Part shown: piece by piece, positions 12,353-24,212 of the stretch
Numbering within the stretch: the stretch's first letter is position 1
Layout: the number at the start of each line of letters is the position of its first letter
NCBI GenBank assembly: GCA_051453625.1
Contig: JBOZIK010000001.1
Span: forward strand, 120,442,522 to 120,506,521
DNA length: 64,000 nt
DNA from: Welwitschia mirabilis
Lineage: Eukaryota; Gnetophyta; Gnetopsida; Welwitschiales
Direction: 5' to 3'
Notes under the pieces: model-generated
Database searches by the model: none
Seen by the model: the letters and a program-made list of their open reading frames with translations, nothing else
Told to the model about the DNA's origin: nothing
Made by a program: the position numbers and the translations under genes

Positions 12353-13300
12353 TGATAAGGATAAATTTTATAAAAATTAACCAAGACTCATGTTTTAGCA
12401 AAGTTCTAGTGTCATTCAATCCATAACGATGAATCAAGATAGAAAACCAAACAATAATAACACAGAACTTCTCTACACTTATAAAGTATTCAAAACAAAA
12501 TGTAAATCATGCTTGTGATGAAAAGACTTCTAATGATGAAAGTATGGAATGAACTAAATTTAAAGGAGTAATTTAAATATTCAAATAATAAATTATTCAA
12601 TTCAAAAATATAATGAAAATTTCTAAATAAACCTTAAAATTACCAAGTCATTCAATTTAGAATGTGATAACATAATTTCATTTACCACATGAGCAGTGGT
12701 AAATATCTTAGTCATTTTGGTATTTCATAGCCTAATGCAATCATGGAAAATAGTAAAATATGTTTAAAGATCATCAAGAAATATGAACTATAAACCAAAC
12801 TATGAGCAAAAGAGACTCACTTAAAAAAAGAATACTTGATAAACATGTAACTAATTTGAAGTATTAAAGTACAATGTTGATTATAAGTCAAAATTAGGCA
12901 TGAAGACCTACTTATATTTTATTAAATAAATGAAATTATAGTACATTGAAGAAAGAAAACTAAAGCTAATACAAAATCATCAAACTAGCATTGAAGCTAG
13001 CCCACTACCAAAGAAGGGGCTTAGAAAGAGTGAATATTTTATGCTCTAAGGGATACAATGATTTTTCCCTATAACAAATTATTATAAATGAGGGAGTCTA
13101 GCCATTTTTATAAGCTAAAATAGGATTATAGTTTTTGAATTAGGGTTTCATGTTTAGGTTTTTCCAAGTTGGAATTTAGCACTTTTATGATTGTATATTT
13201 TGGATTAATTTAATACCATAGTTACTTAATCCCCTCAATGGAATCTAATCACTTTGCCAAGACAATTATAGAATGTAATATTAAGGATGTTCTACTACAT
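12353..13300 (-). mobile_element. 5' LTR of the Athila/Tat-type element (approximate)
   Basis: Inferred from position just before the primer binding site. On the minus strand it holds a TATA-like TTATAAAAATGG (about 13110), a pyrimidine-rich downstream region, then AATAAAATATAAG (about 12910) as a possible poly(A) signal, which is LTR architecture. The upstream end is uncertain; a TGTAGTAG start near 13300 is one option. A matching 3' LTR was not found below 8 kb. Confidence 0.5.
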
Positions 13301-13399
13301 GAGAGTAGTGATGTTAGTGACCTACATGATGCTATAAGCATTTTCTATTGGAATACTTATATCTTTTAATATGTCCTCCAGAATGTAGCATAATGCCTA

Positions 13400-15260
13400 A
13401 GTGTATCATGGAGAAATGTATAAGTTTATTAATGATAGCTGAAATGATAGAAGACATATTTTTATGATAAAATAGTTAATTCAATGTCTTCATTTAAGCT
13501 AAATTAACCTAATATACTTGATTTAAATGTCAATTTTTAACATGTTATCATCTTTACATACTTAAGTTCTTTAAATTTTCGAAATTATTTAGCAACAATC
13601 CTCATATTACATTTCTTAATGGTTTTAATATCATTAAGTTTTATCTATAAAGACTTAACTTGAATTTCCTATAGTCTTAGCATATATGGGATGTGTAATA
13701 ATCTTCCACACTCCTTTTTTTAACATCATGTTATATTCATTTATCATTACTTACCTTCATTTAAGACAATTTAGTGCTTCTTATACCATATGTGGTACAT
13801 TGTTCTTCTTATATCATAAGTAGTATATTCTCTTCATTATACATCAATACATTTGCATTTGTTTCCCAAAATAATTTTAGCATTTCTTAAGTATGTATCC
13901 CATTATGTCTATTACTATTATTAATGTGCAAGATTTACACTTCATCTTATAGGATCTTAGTATGGTTATTTTCTTTAGTAGAGACATTGTAGTTCTAGTT
14001 TTATGGTTAATACATTTTTACTTACCTCATATTTCTCTTCTCTAGAATATTCGAGTTTATCTTCTCACCCATCCCATGGCTAATTTGTACCACTACAATA
14101 GTTAACATACCTTAAGCTAAGTTAATTTTTTACTATGAATTATGGATTTAAGTTTAATTAATGTCTTATTGAACATCACCTCTCTTGATTTTTCCACCTT
14201 TATAGTAATAAGATCATATATATAGTACAATGTTGATGTACTAGCATATTTAACTAGCATACTAACACTAGATCTTACTAGACATTTATTAATGGAAAAT
14301 CTATGGTAGAAAGTCTTACAATCATATACTTTGAGCATGTTTAAATTAGGATTCATTCCATGCAATAACACAAATAGATAATTACTTAGAATATCTTAAT
14401 GGGAATTTTATTAAGAATGAACTATGTACTATGAAGGACATCTACCCATTAGTCCATCTAAAGGTGACTTTGGAAAAAATGATAGTAGGTTATTTCCTTA
14501 CAAACATTATTTATTTATTTAAAAATGCTAATCCAGCATGAAGAACATAGTTTCATGATATGAAATCCTATGCCTTCCTTGTAGAGAACTTATTAAAAGT
14601 ATTGGCCAACATAGTCCCTTTCATTATCAATATATAAGTAAGAAATTTTTTATTCCATCTTATTTTAATTCTTCTTTTTAAAGTATTTAAATTCTGTCCA
14701 TGTTTCATTCTTTTCTTACATAGGAAATACCAACCTCTATTATGTGAAATCATCTATGAATATAATAAATAATACATGATTTCCATGAAAGACTATTTGA
14801 ATAAAGGTACTAATATCTTAGTGCACTATTTCAAGTGGTTTTATGACTGATCTATTAACAGGTTCTAGTTTACTAGCCACTATTTATCTGGCTTTTAAAT
14901 AATCTTCACATTTACTAATATGTTTTACATTTATTGGGCTATAATAGTGTGATCCTTAAACTTCATCATGACTTGTATATTAATAGGAACAAGTCATTCA
15001 TGCCAAATAGTACTTATATTAACATTGCCTACTAATCTTATATTCAACTTAAATTGATACATTCTATTATTTCATGAAGAAATCATGTTTATAGTATTAT
15101 TAGATAACACTTTAGCATGTTGACCACCCCTTCTAAAGAGCACATCATAGTTACATTGTAAAATAGACATTAAAACAAAGTCATATTTTACTTATGGAGA
15201 ATAATAGATATTATGTAAGGTAATAAAGACCATCATAGCTTAACATCATAGTACTGATAC
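13400..15260 (-). pseudogene. Ty1/copia pol remnant (pre-integrase, integrase, RT start)
   Basis: Copia polyprotein fragment on the minus strand. A GAG-pre-integrase stretch lies at about 15210-15060 (YYSPSVKYDFVLMSILQCNY, family LYVPxLKKNLLSVxxLxxxGY). IWHE follows near 14985, then the integrase core with NRSVIKPLEIVH and FIDDFT (about 14850-14740) and NPNLNMLKVYDCKTF (about 14350, family KPNLxxLRVFGC). SREVMFNKT (about 14180) marks the SRDVxFDE end. An RT start, MLKKGVWKII then RIVAK (about 13720-13570), follows. It then stops close to the LTR of the gypsy element on the same strand, so the gypsy insertion may have cut it. Numerous stops and frameshifts; not functional. It resembles the plus-strand copia at 33-35 kb (both have NEYNxMLK before the RT). 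Confidence 0.85.
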
Positions 15261-15676
15261 CTTTAAAAAAGTTTTAATTATTATAAACATATCTAGTACT
15301 TCTCAAGTTAAGGTACCAATGGATGCAACCATTAAAGAAACAATCATCATTTATTAAATTAATGTTATTAGTGAGTATATTTATAAGGAAAGTTTATGAG
15401 TTTAGCATAGCATGGAATTTGGGCATAAACTAGATCATTCATATTAAAATACAGTTTCCCTTAGTATGCTATTAAGTTTAGTGAGGTAAGTGGAAAAATG
15501 TGAAGATATAAAGCTCTATGAAACATCAGAGAAGTTACTAGATCCATCAAAATAAATTACTTAGTAAAATATAATGCATGGAAAACTTTGAGATCATTAA
15601 TAGAAAGAATATTTTTAATATACATAGAAATTAAAACATGACATAAGATGAGGCTAACAATTTAAAGGAAAATTTA

Positions 15677-15832
15677 TCAAAAAGAAAAACTATTGGATAT
15701 ATCCCCAAATACATCATCTAGTACTACACAATCAATAGTAGAAACATCTACAAGTCCTTCTCCCCAAGAAGGAGGCAAAGAATCTTTAAGTGAACATGTG
15801 TGCATAGGGTTAGAATTTGTGGAGTTGATCAT
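15677..15832 (-). other. Small open frame, 51 codons, unknown
   Basis: An ATG-to-TGA frame on the minus strand beginning MINSTNSNPMHT and holding PPSWGEGL. Proline, serine and tryptophan content is unusual for random AT-rich DNA here. It lies upstream of the copia remnant on the same strand and could be part of its gag, but I recognise no domain. It may be chance. Confidence 0.2.
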
Positions 15833-16118
15833 TATGCTAATGGTTTAAAATAAATTGATCAAAACATAAGTAACAATTTAACATTTAGTAGTGATTAAAA
15901 AATTTTAAGTTAAAAAAATTATAGGACAAAAAGAACTAAAAACTTATAGTTAAAAAATTTTGAAAAATGATTGGATATAAATTAAAAATTAGATTTCAAA
16001 GATGAAAACCAGATGTATTTATATAAAAGTAAAAGATGAAAGTTCTTGTAAGGAATTGCATCACTCATCATCGTTCTTTTAACATGAGTTTGCACAAGAA
16101 TATAAGACTTATATAATG

Positions 16119-16120
<2 letters not shown>
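15833..16120. other. Anonymous AT-rich DNA
   Basis: Nothing recognised before the CT microsatellite. Confidence 0.4.
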
Positions 16121-16168
<48 letters not shown>

Positions 16169-16181
16169 CTCTCTCTCTCTC
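16121..16181 (+). repeat. (CT)n microsatellite running into a gap
   Basis: Sixty-one bases of CT dinucleotide with one CG interruption at about 16166. It ends at the gap, so its true length is unknown. The long translated Leu-Ser and Arg-Glu frames here are only the repeat. Confidence 0.97.
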
Positions 16182-16902
16182 NNNNNNNNNNNNNNNNNNN
16201 NNNNNNNNNNNNNNNNNNNNNNNNNNNNNNNNNNNNNNNNNNNNNNNNNNNNNNNNNNNNNNNNNNNNNNNNNNNNNNNNNNNNNNNNNNNNNNNNNNNN
16301 NNNNNNNNNNNNNNNNNNNNNNNNNNNNNNNNNNNNNNNNNNNNNNNNNNNNNNNNNNNNNNNNNNNNNNNNNNNNNNNNNNNNNNNNNNNNNNNNNNNN
16401 NNNNNNNNNNNNNNNNNNNNNNNNNNNNNNNNNNNNNNNNNNNNNNNNNNNNNNNNNNNNNNNNNNNNNNNNNNNNNNNNNNNNNNNNNNNNNNNNNNNN
16501 NNNNNNNNNNNNNNNNNNNNNNNNNNNNNNNNNNNNNNNNNNNNNNNNNNNNNNNNNNNNNNNNNNNNNNNNNNNNNNNNNNNNNNNNNNNNNNNNNNNN
16601 NNNNNNNNNNNNNNNNNNNNNNNNNNNNNNNNNNNNNNNNNNNNNNNNNNNNNNNNNNNNNNNNNNNNNNNNNNNNNNNNNNNNNNNNNNNNNNNNNNNN
16701 NNNNNNNNNNNNNNNNNNNNNNNNNNNNNNNNNNNNNNNNNNNNNNNNNNNNNNNNNNNNNNNNNNNNNNNNNNNNNNNNNNNNNNNNNNNNNNNNNNNN
16801 NNNNNNNNNNNNNNNNNNNNNNNNNNNNNNNNNNNNNNNNNNNNNNNNNNNNNNNNNNNNNNNNNNNNNNNNNNNNNNNNNNNNNNNNNNNNNNNNNNNN
16901 NN
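16182..16902. other. Assembly gap, 721 N
   Basis: Sized gap opened by the CT microsatellite. Confidence 0.98.
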
Positions 16903-18479
16903 ACTACATTAAAAAATGTAGCCATTAGGTCCCTACAAATTCATCTAGCTAGAATTGGTTATTAGCTAAAAAGCTTGTTGTTGAAGTCAAACAAGTTCAA
17001 GATTTAAGATTCCCCTCATATTATTCATAAAAGGATTATCTAGTTTTTAGAACAATGACTGGGATACATGTGATAAATCTCAAATCCACATTTAAAATTT
17101 TATTATTGTGTATTTCCAATAACTACTTTAGAGTTCTACTTCTATCCACTTTTTAAAACTTTTATTTTAATTAAGGAACATTCTAATCATATGGTTGTTT
17201 CCTAAGCAATCTTTTATTAGTATATGATCATAACTTAATAACTATTTTGATGAGATAAAGAACATTTAGTGGATTAATATTTCAACTCAAGCAGAGGTGA
17301 GTACTTATTTAATGAAAGTTATAAAGAAGTTTATAAGATTTTCACCCCCTTTTTTTCTTAATTGAAAGACTTTTTTCAATATTTGAACTTGTAATTATAA
17401 ATTCATAGGAAGAATGCTCCACCATTAGAATGTTTCTAAGAGACATCATAGTATTACAAAACATACTAATAAGAATTCAATAAATGTGTATGCCTTTTGC
17501 TAGTTTAGTGACTTTTTTTTTCACTAGTGATTCACTATAAAATGTGTTGAAATTTAAGTTTACTTTATGTGTTTTTTGAAACCATCATTTAGTAATAACT
17601 AGTTATTTCCTCATGTGTATAAGTAATTTGTTAATTTTAAAGACTATTTTCTAAACTATTCTATTTTGGTAGGCATATTATGTTATATTATTAGTTTTTA
17701 GTGAATTTACAATTATTAGTTTTTTCTACTTATACTTCCCTAAATATTTTGTTATTCACTAGTTAATTAATGATAGCATTCTTTTTAGCTTATTTACTAA
17801 TACTTTTAATTAACATGATTTTACATCAAGGAATAATTACATATAAAGTATTTCTAAATTGGATCTCATATTACCTTAACCAATGTATATATTAGGATGT
17901 GTTAAACTACTATATTAAAAATTAACTAAATAGGTAAGATGCAACAAGTATACCACTTTCCTATTTAAAAAGTTAACAAGCATAATATGGAGTGTAAAAC
18001 TATAATGATTATATCAATCAAAATAGAATGGTTTATTACATTTAGGATAAAACCCATCACATACAAAAGCTTATGAAATGTACATTAAATTAAAATAAAA
18101 TATATTAAAATAATACCCAATTTAAATTGATATAAATATTCAATTCTTGATTACAATATCAAGAAAAATAAAAAGATAGGCTTCTTTCATTTAAGAGAAT
18201 GCTTTCATCACTACCAAAAAAACCAAATTAAACAATCCATAGTCATAATTTACTATGTATGAAAAGTGAAGATGTGATAAATGATGGAATCAAAGCTTTT
18301 GCCTCTTAATCTATGGAACCCATAATTTTCTATGGTTTAAATATTTGACTTTATTATTGAAAGGCAAAAGAAAAGTTGTTTGTGTGGGTATGTACTTCAA
18401 TATCCTAAATTATATGTAAGACATCTAATGAAGGAGCTAGTGCGTATGGTATGATTTCCATAAGTCAGCAAAGAAGCTG
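16903..18479. other. Anonymous AT-rich DNA
   Basis: About 1.6 kb with no recognisable gene or transposon domain. Confidence 0.45.
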
Positions 18480-18960
18480 GAGAAATTTTCCACCAAAGAT
18501 ACTTATGTAACCAAAGGTTGACGACGAGTCACACGAGAAAAGTCTAAAACATAGAAAGTTTCCATATCCATTAGTGCGCATGTGGAAAAATTTCGCAATG
18601 GATGGAATGCAAAAGGAAACAAAGAGTCACGTGGGGCAATGCTCATCTTTCTGTACATGGATTCTTTGCTTCAGAACTCTCCCTTATTCTTTGTTTCAGA
18701 ATTCTCCCTGGATTCTCTGGTGTTTTTTCTCTCTCTCACTTTCAGGCACTCACCCTTTTCCATAGCAGCGCCCAATTTCTCTTGATTTTTGTTTCTGTGT
18801 TTCTGCTCTCTCTATTTCAGGCTCTCCATGCCTTTTTCATTACAGCTGCAACGTTTGCTTGATTTCACTGCATTTTTTCCCATTTTTCTCAGCCGTTGAA
18901 TTATAGCTGTAACTGCAAATGTATAAGACAAATTGTTATATTATTCGCTGCTTTCTTCTC
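18480..18960 (+). promoter_or_regulatory. GC-richer, pyrimidine-rich island; possible promoter and first exon
   Basis: Base composition shifts from the surrounding AT-rich DNA. The first part holds a perfect G-box/ABRE core CACGTG (18628-18633), a site bound by plant bZIP and bHLH factors. The second part (18680-18900) is CT-rich and carries at least three spaced pyrimidine tracts ending in TTTCAG or CTTCAG, like 3' splice acceptors. Three overlapping frames of 63-86 residues open here, none with a known domain. No exon was found downstream; a gypsy element starts at 19308. This could be the stranded 5' end of a gene or pseudogene, or only compositional noise. Confidence 0.3.
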
Positions 18961-19307
18961 TTTCTTACCCTCTATTTTTGTTTAGGGAAATGAAACTCTA
19001 TAATAGTAGGGTTTTGTAGAAAATGGTTTATTAGTGGTTCCATATTCGTTTGTTGTAGTTTTTTATTTTAAAAAAACATAATATTATGGTTCCTATAGAA
19101 AATGGCTTATTAGTATTGTTTTGTGTTGGCATTATTGAACTAGGGCTTTGAATGTTTATTGTTTTTATCTGAAGTATTATTTGCTTCATATCGTCTAACT
19201 GTAAGGATTGATAAAATTTATATTCACTCTTCATCATTTTAATATAATTTAAGCATTATGCTTATTGCTGTGTTTATAGTTAATATATGGTTAATATGAT
19301 AGAGTAT
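18961..19307. other. AT-rich spacer before the gypsy LTR
   Basis: No gene seen. A short repeat, TAGAAAATGG then TTATTAGT, occurs at about 19017 and 19097. Confidence 0.4.
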
Positions 19308-19538
19308 TGATACTTGTCAAATTATAAAGAAACATTGAGGAGTTTGGGAGTTTCAAAACCATAACTAGTTTTGGATTTTTTCATTCCGTTTTAGTTTCTT
19401 TTTCCCCTAGTTCTCTTGTGATTTTCTTTAAGGTATGTCTTTGAGTTAGAACTGGTATTTAAGAAAGGCATACATATGAAAGTTAAGTAGTTTTTTCCCC
19501 CCAATTTTGGAGTATCATTCTCTCATGTATTAATAAAA
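19308..19538 (+). mobile_element. 5' LTR of the Ty3/gypsy element
   Basis: Starts TGATACTTGTC and pairs with 24213-24550. Shared segments are ATTATAAAGAA, GGAGTTT, GATTTTCTTTAAGG and TATGAAAGTTAAGTAG. Compared with the 3' copy it lacks about 75 bp that include the CTATATAAAG TATA-like box, so it has probably lost its promoter. Confidence 0.75.
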
Positions 19539-19550
19539 TGATATTAAAAT
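19539..19550 (+). other. Primer binding site of the Ty3/gypsy element
   Basis: TGATATTAAAAT, a decayed form of TGGTATCAGAGC (initiator tRNA-Met). It lies between the LTR and the gag start. Support comes from position and from the better-kept copy after the 3' LTR. Confidence 0.5.
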
Positions 19551-19582
19551 ATTTTCTTGTTTTCATTTCTATAATTGTTTGA

Positions 19583-20450
19583 AGGAAGAGGACAAGATTG
19601 TGGAGGTTAAGGTGTTAGACGAGGCCAAGGGGGAAATGGCCTAGAAAATGCAGCATAAAGGAAGTTTCAAATTTGTTGTGCTAGATATTAGCAAGATTCA
19701 CTAAAGACAATAAAGATTGCTTAGAGACTAGGAATTCCTGTGGAGATAGAAGAAAGTAATGAATAAGAGGTTAATGTTCTATAGTTTGATGGGACATTAA
19801 ATCCTAGTGATTAGGTTAATTGGATTTGAAAAATGAAGAGTCATTTTGAATTAGAAGAACTGCCTAAGGAAACCAAGCTTGCTACATGTAGTGGGTGGAA
19901 ACATCTTTAGTTACTATAGCTAGATCAAAAAGAGTCATATCTAGTGGGTGAAAACATCTTTAGTTGGAACTATGATGAAAAGGCAAGTAGAAATTCAAAC
20001 ATGGAGTAACATGATGTAAAACCTAATTAGAAGTTCTTTCTCATAACTTACAAGTGAGATCTTCACTAAATAATGTAGACTTTATAATATGGTGATGAAA
20101 TAGTGCATCAATATGCTAAGGGTTTTCACCAACTTTCAATTTGTTCTTGAAATTTGAAGACCTAAAGGAGTGGATTTCTAGATTTATTAGAGGCCTTTTC
20201 ATGGTGATACATGATGGAAGAGGCTTTGCTCATGGAACCTTAACTACACAAAAGAATTAATAAACACTAAGACAAGTGATGATTGAAGATAAGATTTGAA
20301 GTCATAGGAGTAATGATGTCATGAATTAGTACATGGTAGAGAAGGGTGAACAATTAGATTCTATAGTGAATTTTAAGGCACTTGTTACAAGAGTAATGAG
20401 TTTGGACACATCATATCATAGTGTCTAAAGCTAAGTAGCAAAGATCAAGG
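19583..20450 (+). pseudogene. Ty3/gypsy gag remnant
   Basis: Capsid/nucleocapsid polyprotein. It opens with an Arg/Gly-rich stretch (19590-19640, RRGQGGNG) typical of this group's N-terminus. TLNPSD, WI and HFELEELPKETKLA follow (19797-19890, family GTLNPxEAxxWL and FxxxxLPEETKV). HQYAKGFHQLS (about 20105) matches the capsid YTxEFxxL segment. A zinc knuckle lies at 20383-20424 in the CX2CX4HX4C layout, but its second Cys reads Ser and a stop stands just before the last Cys. Stops and shifts throughout. Confidence 0.85.
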
Positions 20451-20619
20451 TTAATATGTGGCCAATGAATTGATAGTTTAGCTAACAGAATCTAAGTAGG
20501 TGGAGTAACCAATTAAATTCATGATTAAATTTAGTTTCAACATGTTCTTAAAAGAAAGGACATTGTAAATAAATAAAGAGCCATAAGTGTGTAGAGAATT
20601 TTTTAAGTTTTATGTAACA

Positions 20620-21000
20620 CTAGTGGTAAGGGATCCTTGACTATGATGGAAAACAATAGCAATCATAATTTGATATAATGAGATATGATAAATTAGTTAA
20701 TCTTGAAGATATAACCTCATCCATTTCCATATAAGACAAAGTGGACAGATTTATATATGAGTAAAACCATCAAGAATCAATGTTTGGTAAATTAAAAGAT
20801 TAGTTTATTAGGAGATACTATTTTATATGAACTTGTTCTAGTGGATGCAAGTCATTTATTATTGAAAAAGCCTTAGAAATATTGTTAAAATTCAAATATT
20901 AATTCTTAAAAGAATACATTACTAGTAGAAAAAATATGGCATTCAGGTATAAATCATTAGCAATACAAAAGAAGATTATTCCCAACATGCAAGGCAATAT
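20620..21000 (+). pseudogene. Ty3/gypsy protease remnant
   Basis: Weak but in the right place between gag and RT. Around 20700-20880 the reading matches the region after the catalytic site (family LxxxxHPxPYKxxWI then DVVPMDAxHLLLGRPW); the nucleotides at 20838-20876 read VDASHLLLKKP in one frame. The catalytic DSG motif itself is not convincingly seen. Confidence 0.55.
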
Positions 21001-21149
21001 TCATTGCTTTGTATATTAAGTAAACATGAATCTTTAAAAGTGTTTAAGAATTTTAAAGTAGGCTTTACATAGTAGTGCAACTAAGAGAAGGTAAGTAATC
21101 AAATTAATTTCATCCTTGGATCTATTATCCCTAATAAGAAAACATAAAT

Positions 21150-22270
21150 AATGAGTCCTAGGAAATAGGAAGAGCTTGTAAGACAAGTTGAATATCTCTT
21201 TAAGAAGGGAGTAAAATATGTGAAAGCTTAAGTTCATGTATATTGTCAATAGTATTAATACCAAAGAGGACTCAAGGAAGATGTGCACATGTATAAATGA
21301 TCCTATAGTCAATCAATTCATGATAAGCTACAAGTTTGTTATACTAAGAATTGATACCATCACAAATAATTTGCTTCAATTTCCATATTTTAGTAAGTTT
21401 GACCTAAAGGAATATATCATTAAATCCATATCTAAGACAATAATGAACAAAAGATAGATTTCCATATGCATTATGATTTACATGAATGGTTGCTTATGCC
21501 ATTTCAATTAAGTAATACTTCAAGTACATAAATAAGATTAATGATATAGGTATCAAAAGTTTATCTTAATAGATTTATTATTGTATGTCTATATGACATA
21601 TTAGTTTATAGCAAAATCAAGAAGAAGCATCTATAGAAGTTTAGATTGATGTTGGAAAGCTTATTTAATAAGAAGATCTTATTAAACATGAAGACCTATC
21701 AATTTGCTTAGTAAAAATGGTCTACTTGAAATTTGTGATTTCTAGAGAAGGTTTGAAGATGAATCTAAAGAAGGTGAAAAAAATCTTATAGTGGCCTTTA
21801 CAAGGAATGCTTTGGATATATGATCATTTTATGGTCTTACTAGTTTTCATCAAAATTTCATCTTTAACTGAGGGGTATTATTATTGAATACTGTAAAAGG
21901 TTAAAATCTTATCAATTTAATTATCCAAATGTAGCAAAATGAAGTTTCCAATAGCTCAATCATTATATATGTTTTATTTCAACGCTAAAATTACTATTTC
22001 ATCAAAATATTCTAAGTGGAATTTGATTTAATTGGAGAATTCCCTTCTTTAGTTAAAGTTAAGTGAGAGTAGATTAATATAGAGCCTTACAATAATGAAG
22101 ATGTTATTTGTTGTTGATCAAATTCATGTTATTCACTAATCATAAGGCTTTGCAATTTTTGCAAAGATAACTAGATCTAAGAAATGAACATAATAAATGA
22201 ATGGAGAAGCTTCAAGAGAATAATTTAATCATAAATCATAAAAATAACACACAAAATATCATGACAAATG
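21150..22270 (+). pseudogene. Ty3/gypsy reverse transcriptase and RNase H remnant
   Basis: RT begins with RQVEYLFKKG (about 21180, family RQVxELLDKGFI), then a Cys/Met stretch for RMCVDYR near 21280, FDLKEYIIKS (about 21400, family KIDLRSGYHQI), LLMPFQLSNTSST (about 21490, family FLVMPFGLTNAPATF) and the active site near 21589-21612. There ILVYSK is kept, but FIDD reads CLYD, so one catalytic Asp is gone. RNase H ends with THK-type ITNHKALQFLQ (about 22138) and RNEHNK. Stops at Trp and Gln positions abound. Confidence 0.9.
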
Positions 22271-22975
22271 TCATAAGTGGTTAACTTGTGTTACTTAGCT
22301 TTATGAGTGGAAAATAGAGGAGTGGAAACCTAAGAAGTGGCTATGAAAAAGATGAATATTTTGGATATCTTTCAAAGACTACTAAAGAAGATACATCATT
22401 AACATACTATAAAATGAACAATTTCCTAAATCAAGTATATCATCTTTGTACTTTAAAGGAAAACATATGTTGAAAGCTCATTAAAGAGATGCATTAATGA
22501 GGACTTGTTGGATATTTCGATTGGCATAAAATAAGTTCTAAGGTAAATAAATATTTTTATTAACATATATGTATAAGATGTAGGAAAATCATGTAATGTT
22601 TGTCAACATGCCAAAGGTGCACATAGTGACATAGGTTTGGATACTCCATTATGAGTTTGTAATTAAATATGAAAAGAATTGATTATGGACTTGGTAAGTA
22701 GTTTTCCCATAACATCAAAGAAGCATCATTATATCCTAGTAGTGGTTGATAAATTATTCAAAATGGTATAATTAATTTCATGTAAGAAAAATGAATATGC
22801 TCAAAACATTGCAAAGTTAGTTTTTCAAGAGATTATCAAGTTGTATAGCTAATTTGTATCATTGTCTCATATTAGGGTGTGAAGTTCATGAATAGTTTTT
22901 TAAAAAATCTTTAGAAAGTACGTAACATAAAGCTTAATTTTATCACAATTTAACATTCCTAGACTAATGAATAGA

Positions 22976-23564
22976 NNNNNNNNNNNNNNNNNNNNNNNNN
23001 NNNNNNNNNNNNNNNNNNNNNNNNNNNNNNNNNNNNNNNNNNNNNNNNNNNNNNNNNNNNNNNNNNNNNNNNNNNNNNNNNNNNNNNNNNNNNNNNNNNN
23101 NNNNNNNNNNNNNNNNNNNNNNNNNNNNNNNNNNNNNNNNNNNNNNNNNNNNNNNNNNNNNNNNNNNNNNNNNNNNNNNNNNNNNNNNNNNNNNNNNNNN
23201 NNNNNNNNNNNNNNNNNNNNNNNNNNNNNNNNNNNNNNNNNNNNNNNNNNNNNNNNNNNNNNNNNNNNNNNNNNNNNNNNNNNNNNNNNNNNNNNNNNNN
23301 NNNNNNNNNNNNNNNNNNNNNNNNNNNNNNNNNNNNNNNNNNNNNNNNNNNNNNNNNNNNNNNNNNNNNNNNNNNNNNNNNNNNNNNNNNNNNNNNNNNN
23401 NNNNNNNNNNNNNNNNNNNNNNNNNNNNNNNNNNNNNNNNNNNNNNNNNNNNNNNNNNNNNNNNNNNNNNNNNNNNNNNNNNNNNNNNNNNNNNNNNNNN
23501 NNNNNNNNNNNNNNNNNNNNNNNNNNNNNNNNNNNNNNNNNNNNNNNNNNNNNNNNNNNNNNNN
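22976..23564. other. Assembly gap, 589 N
   Basis: Sized gap inside the gypsy integrase. Confidence 0.98.
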
Positions 23565-23828
23565 CACTTATTATGGATGTGAGAATATAGCATAAGATGT
23601 ACCAATAAATTTTGCTAAAGATAGCATTTAAGAGTTTAAGAAGCATTGAAAAAGATTAAGATATTAAACAATGCATACAACCAATATGAGAATTGATGAA
23701 AGAGTGAAAATACATTTAAGGAAGCATATATGATCTTTTTATAGATTCATTGAACAAGATAACATGCAAAACTAATGTCAAAGATACTTGAATCATTTAA
23801 TATTTTTTAGGAGAATTTTTGCAAATGC

Positions 23829-23928
23829 NNNNNNNNNNNNNNNNNNNNNNNNNNNNNNNNNNNNNNNNNNNNNNNNNNNNNNNNNNNNNNNNNNNNNNNN
23901 NNNNNNNNNNNNNNNNNNNNNNNNNNNN
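23829..23928. other. Assembly gap, 100 N, short flanking overlap
   Basis: The 17 bases before it (23811-23827) recur directly after it (23929-23945), so this may also be an unmerged overlap of contig ends. Confidence 0.85.
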
Positions 23929-24198
23929 GAGAATTTTTGCAAATGATTTTTAGTTAGATATTTGAGAAGGAGTATGTACATCTAGAGATTTCAACATTTA
24001 AGATCTCATATGGTACTCACCAAAAGTATGATAATATGAGATATCATATCTAGAAGGATATATTGCACAATGATGTAGATCATAAATCATGAAGATGACT
24101 TAGGAATCTAATGTAATGAAGGTTTAAGAAGAAAGAGGTAACCTATGATAAATAGGACATACATTATTATAGATCTTAAAGACAAGCTCTTTTTTAAG

Positions 24199-24209
24199 GT
24201 GGAGGGGGC
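24199..24209 (+). other. Polypurine tract of the Ty3/gypsy element
   Basis: GTGGAGGGGGC directly before the 3' LTR, the usual primer site for plus-strand synthesis. Confidence 0.65.
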
Positions 24210-24212
24210 TAA

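Larger units (their letters stand above)
22400..24198 (+). pseudogene. Ty3/gypsy integrase remnant, interrupted by two gaps
   Basis: The H2C2 zinc finger is at about 22460-22625, with HKISSKVNKYFY and CLSTCQRC near its end. The core follows, with GLDTPL, LIMDLVSSFPITSKK and YILVVVDKLFKMV (about 22635-22770; family SMDFVxGLP and VVVDRFSKMxHF) and AKLVFQEIIKLYS (about 22810; family LFFxEIVRLHG). The sequence then enters the 589-N gap. The part after the gap is read with little confidence as the integrase C-terminus; a chromodomain could not be confirmed. Not functional. Confidence 0.85.

Noticed and set aside
16068-16928. Frames of 270-285 residues
   Set aside because: They are the CT microsatellite plus 721 N read through as open sequence.
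22900-23646. Frames of 202-248 residues
   Set aside because: Made of N in the 589-base gap; the same holds for 30832-31639, 46858-47576 and 56634-57251.
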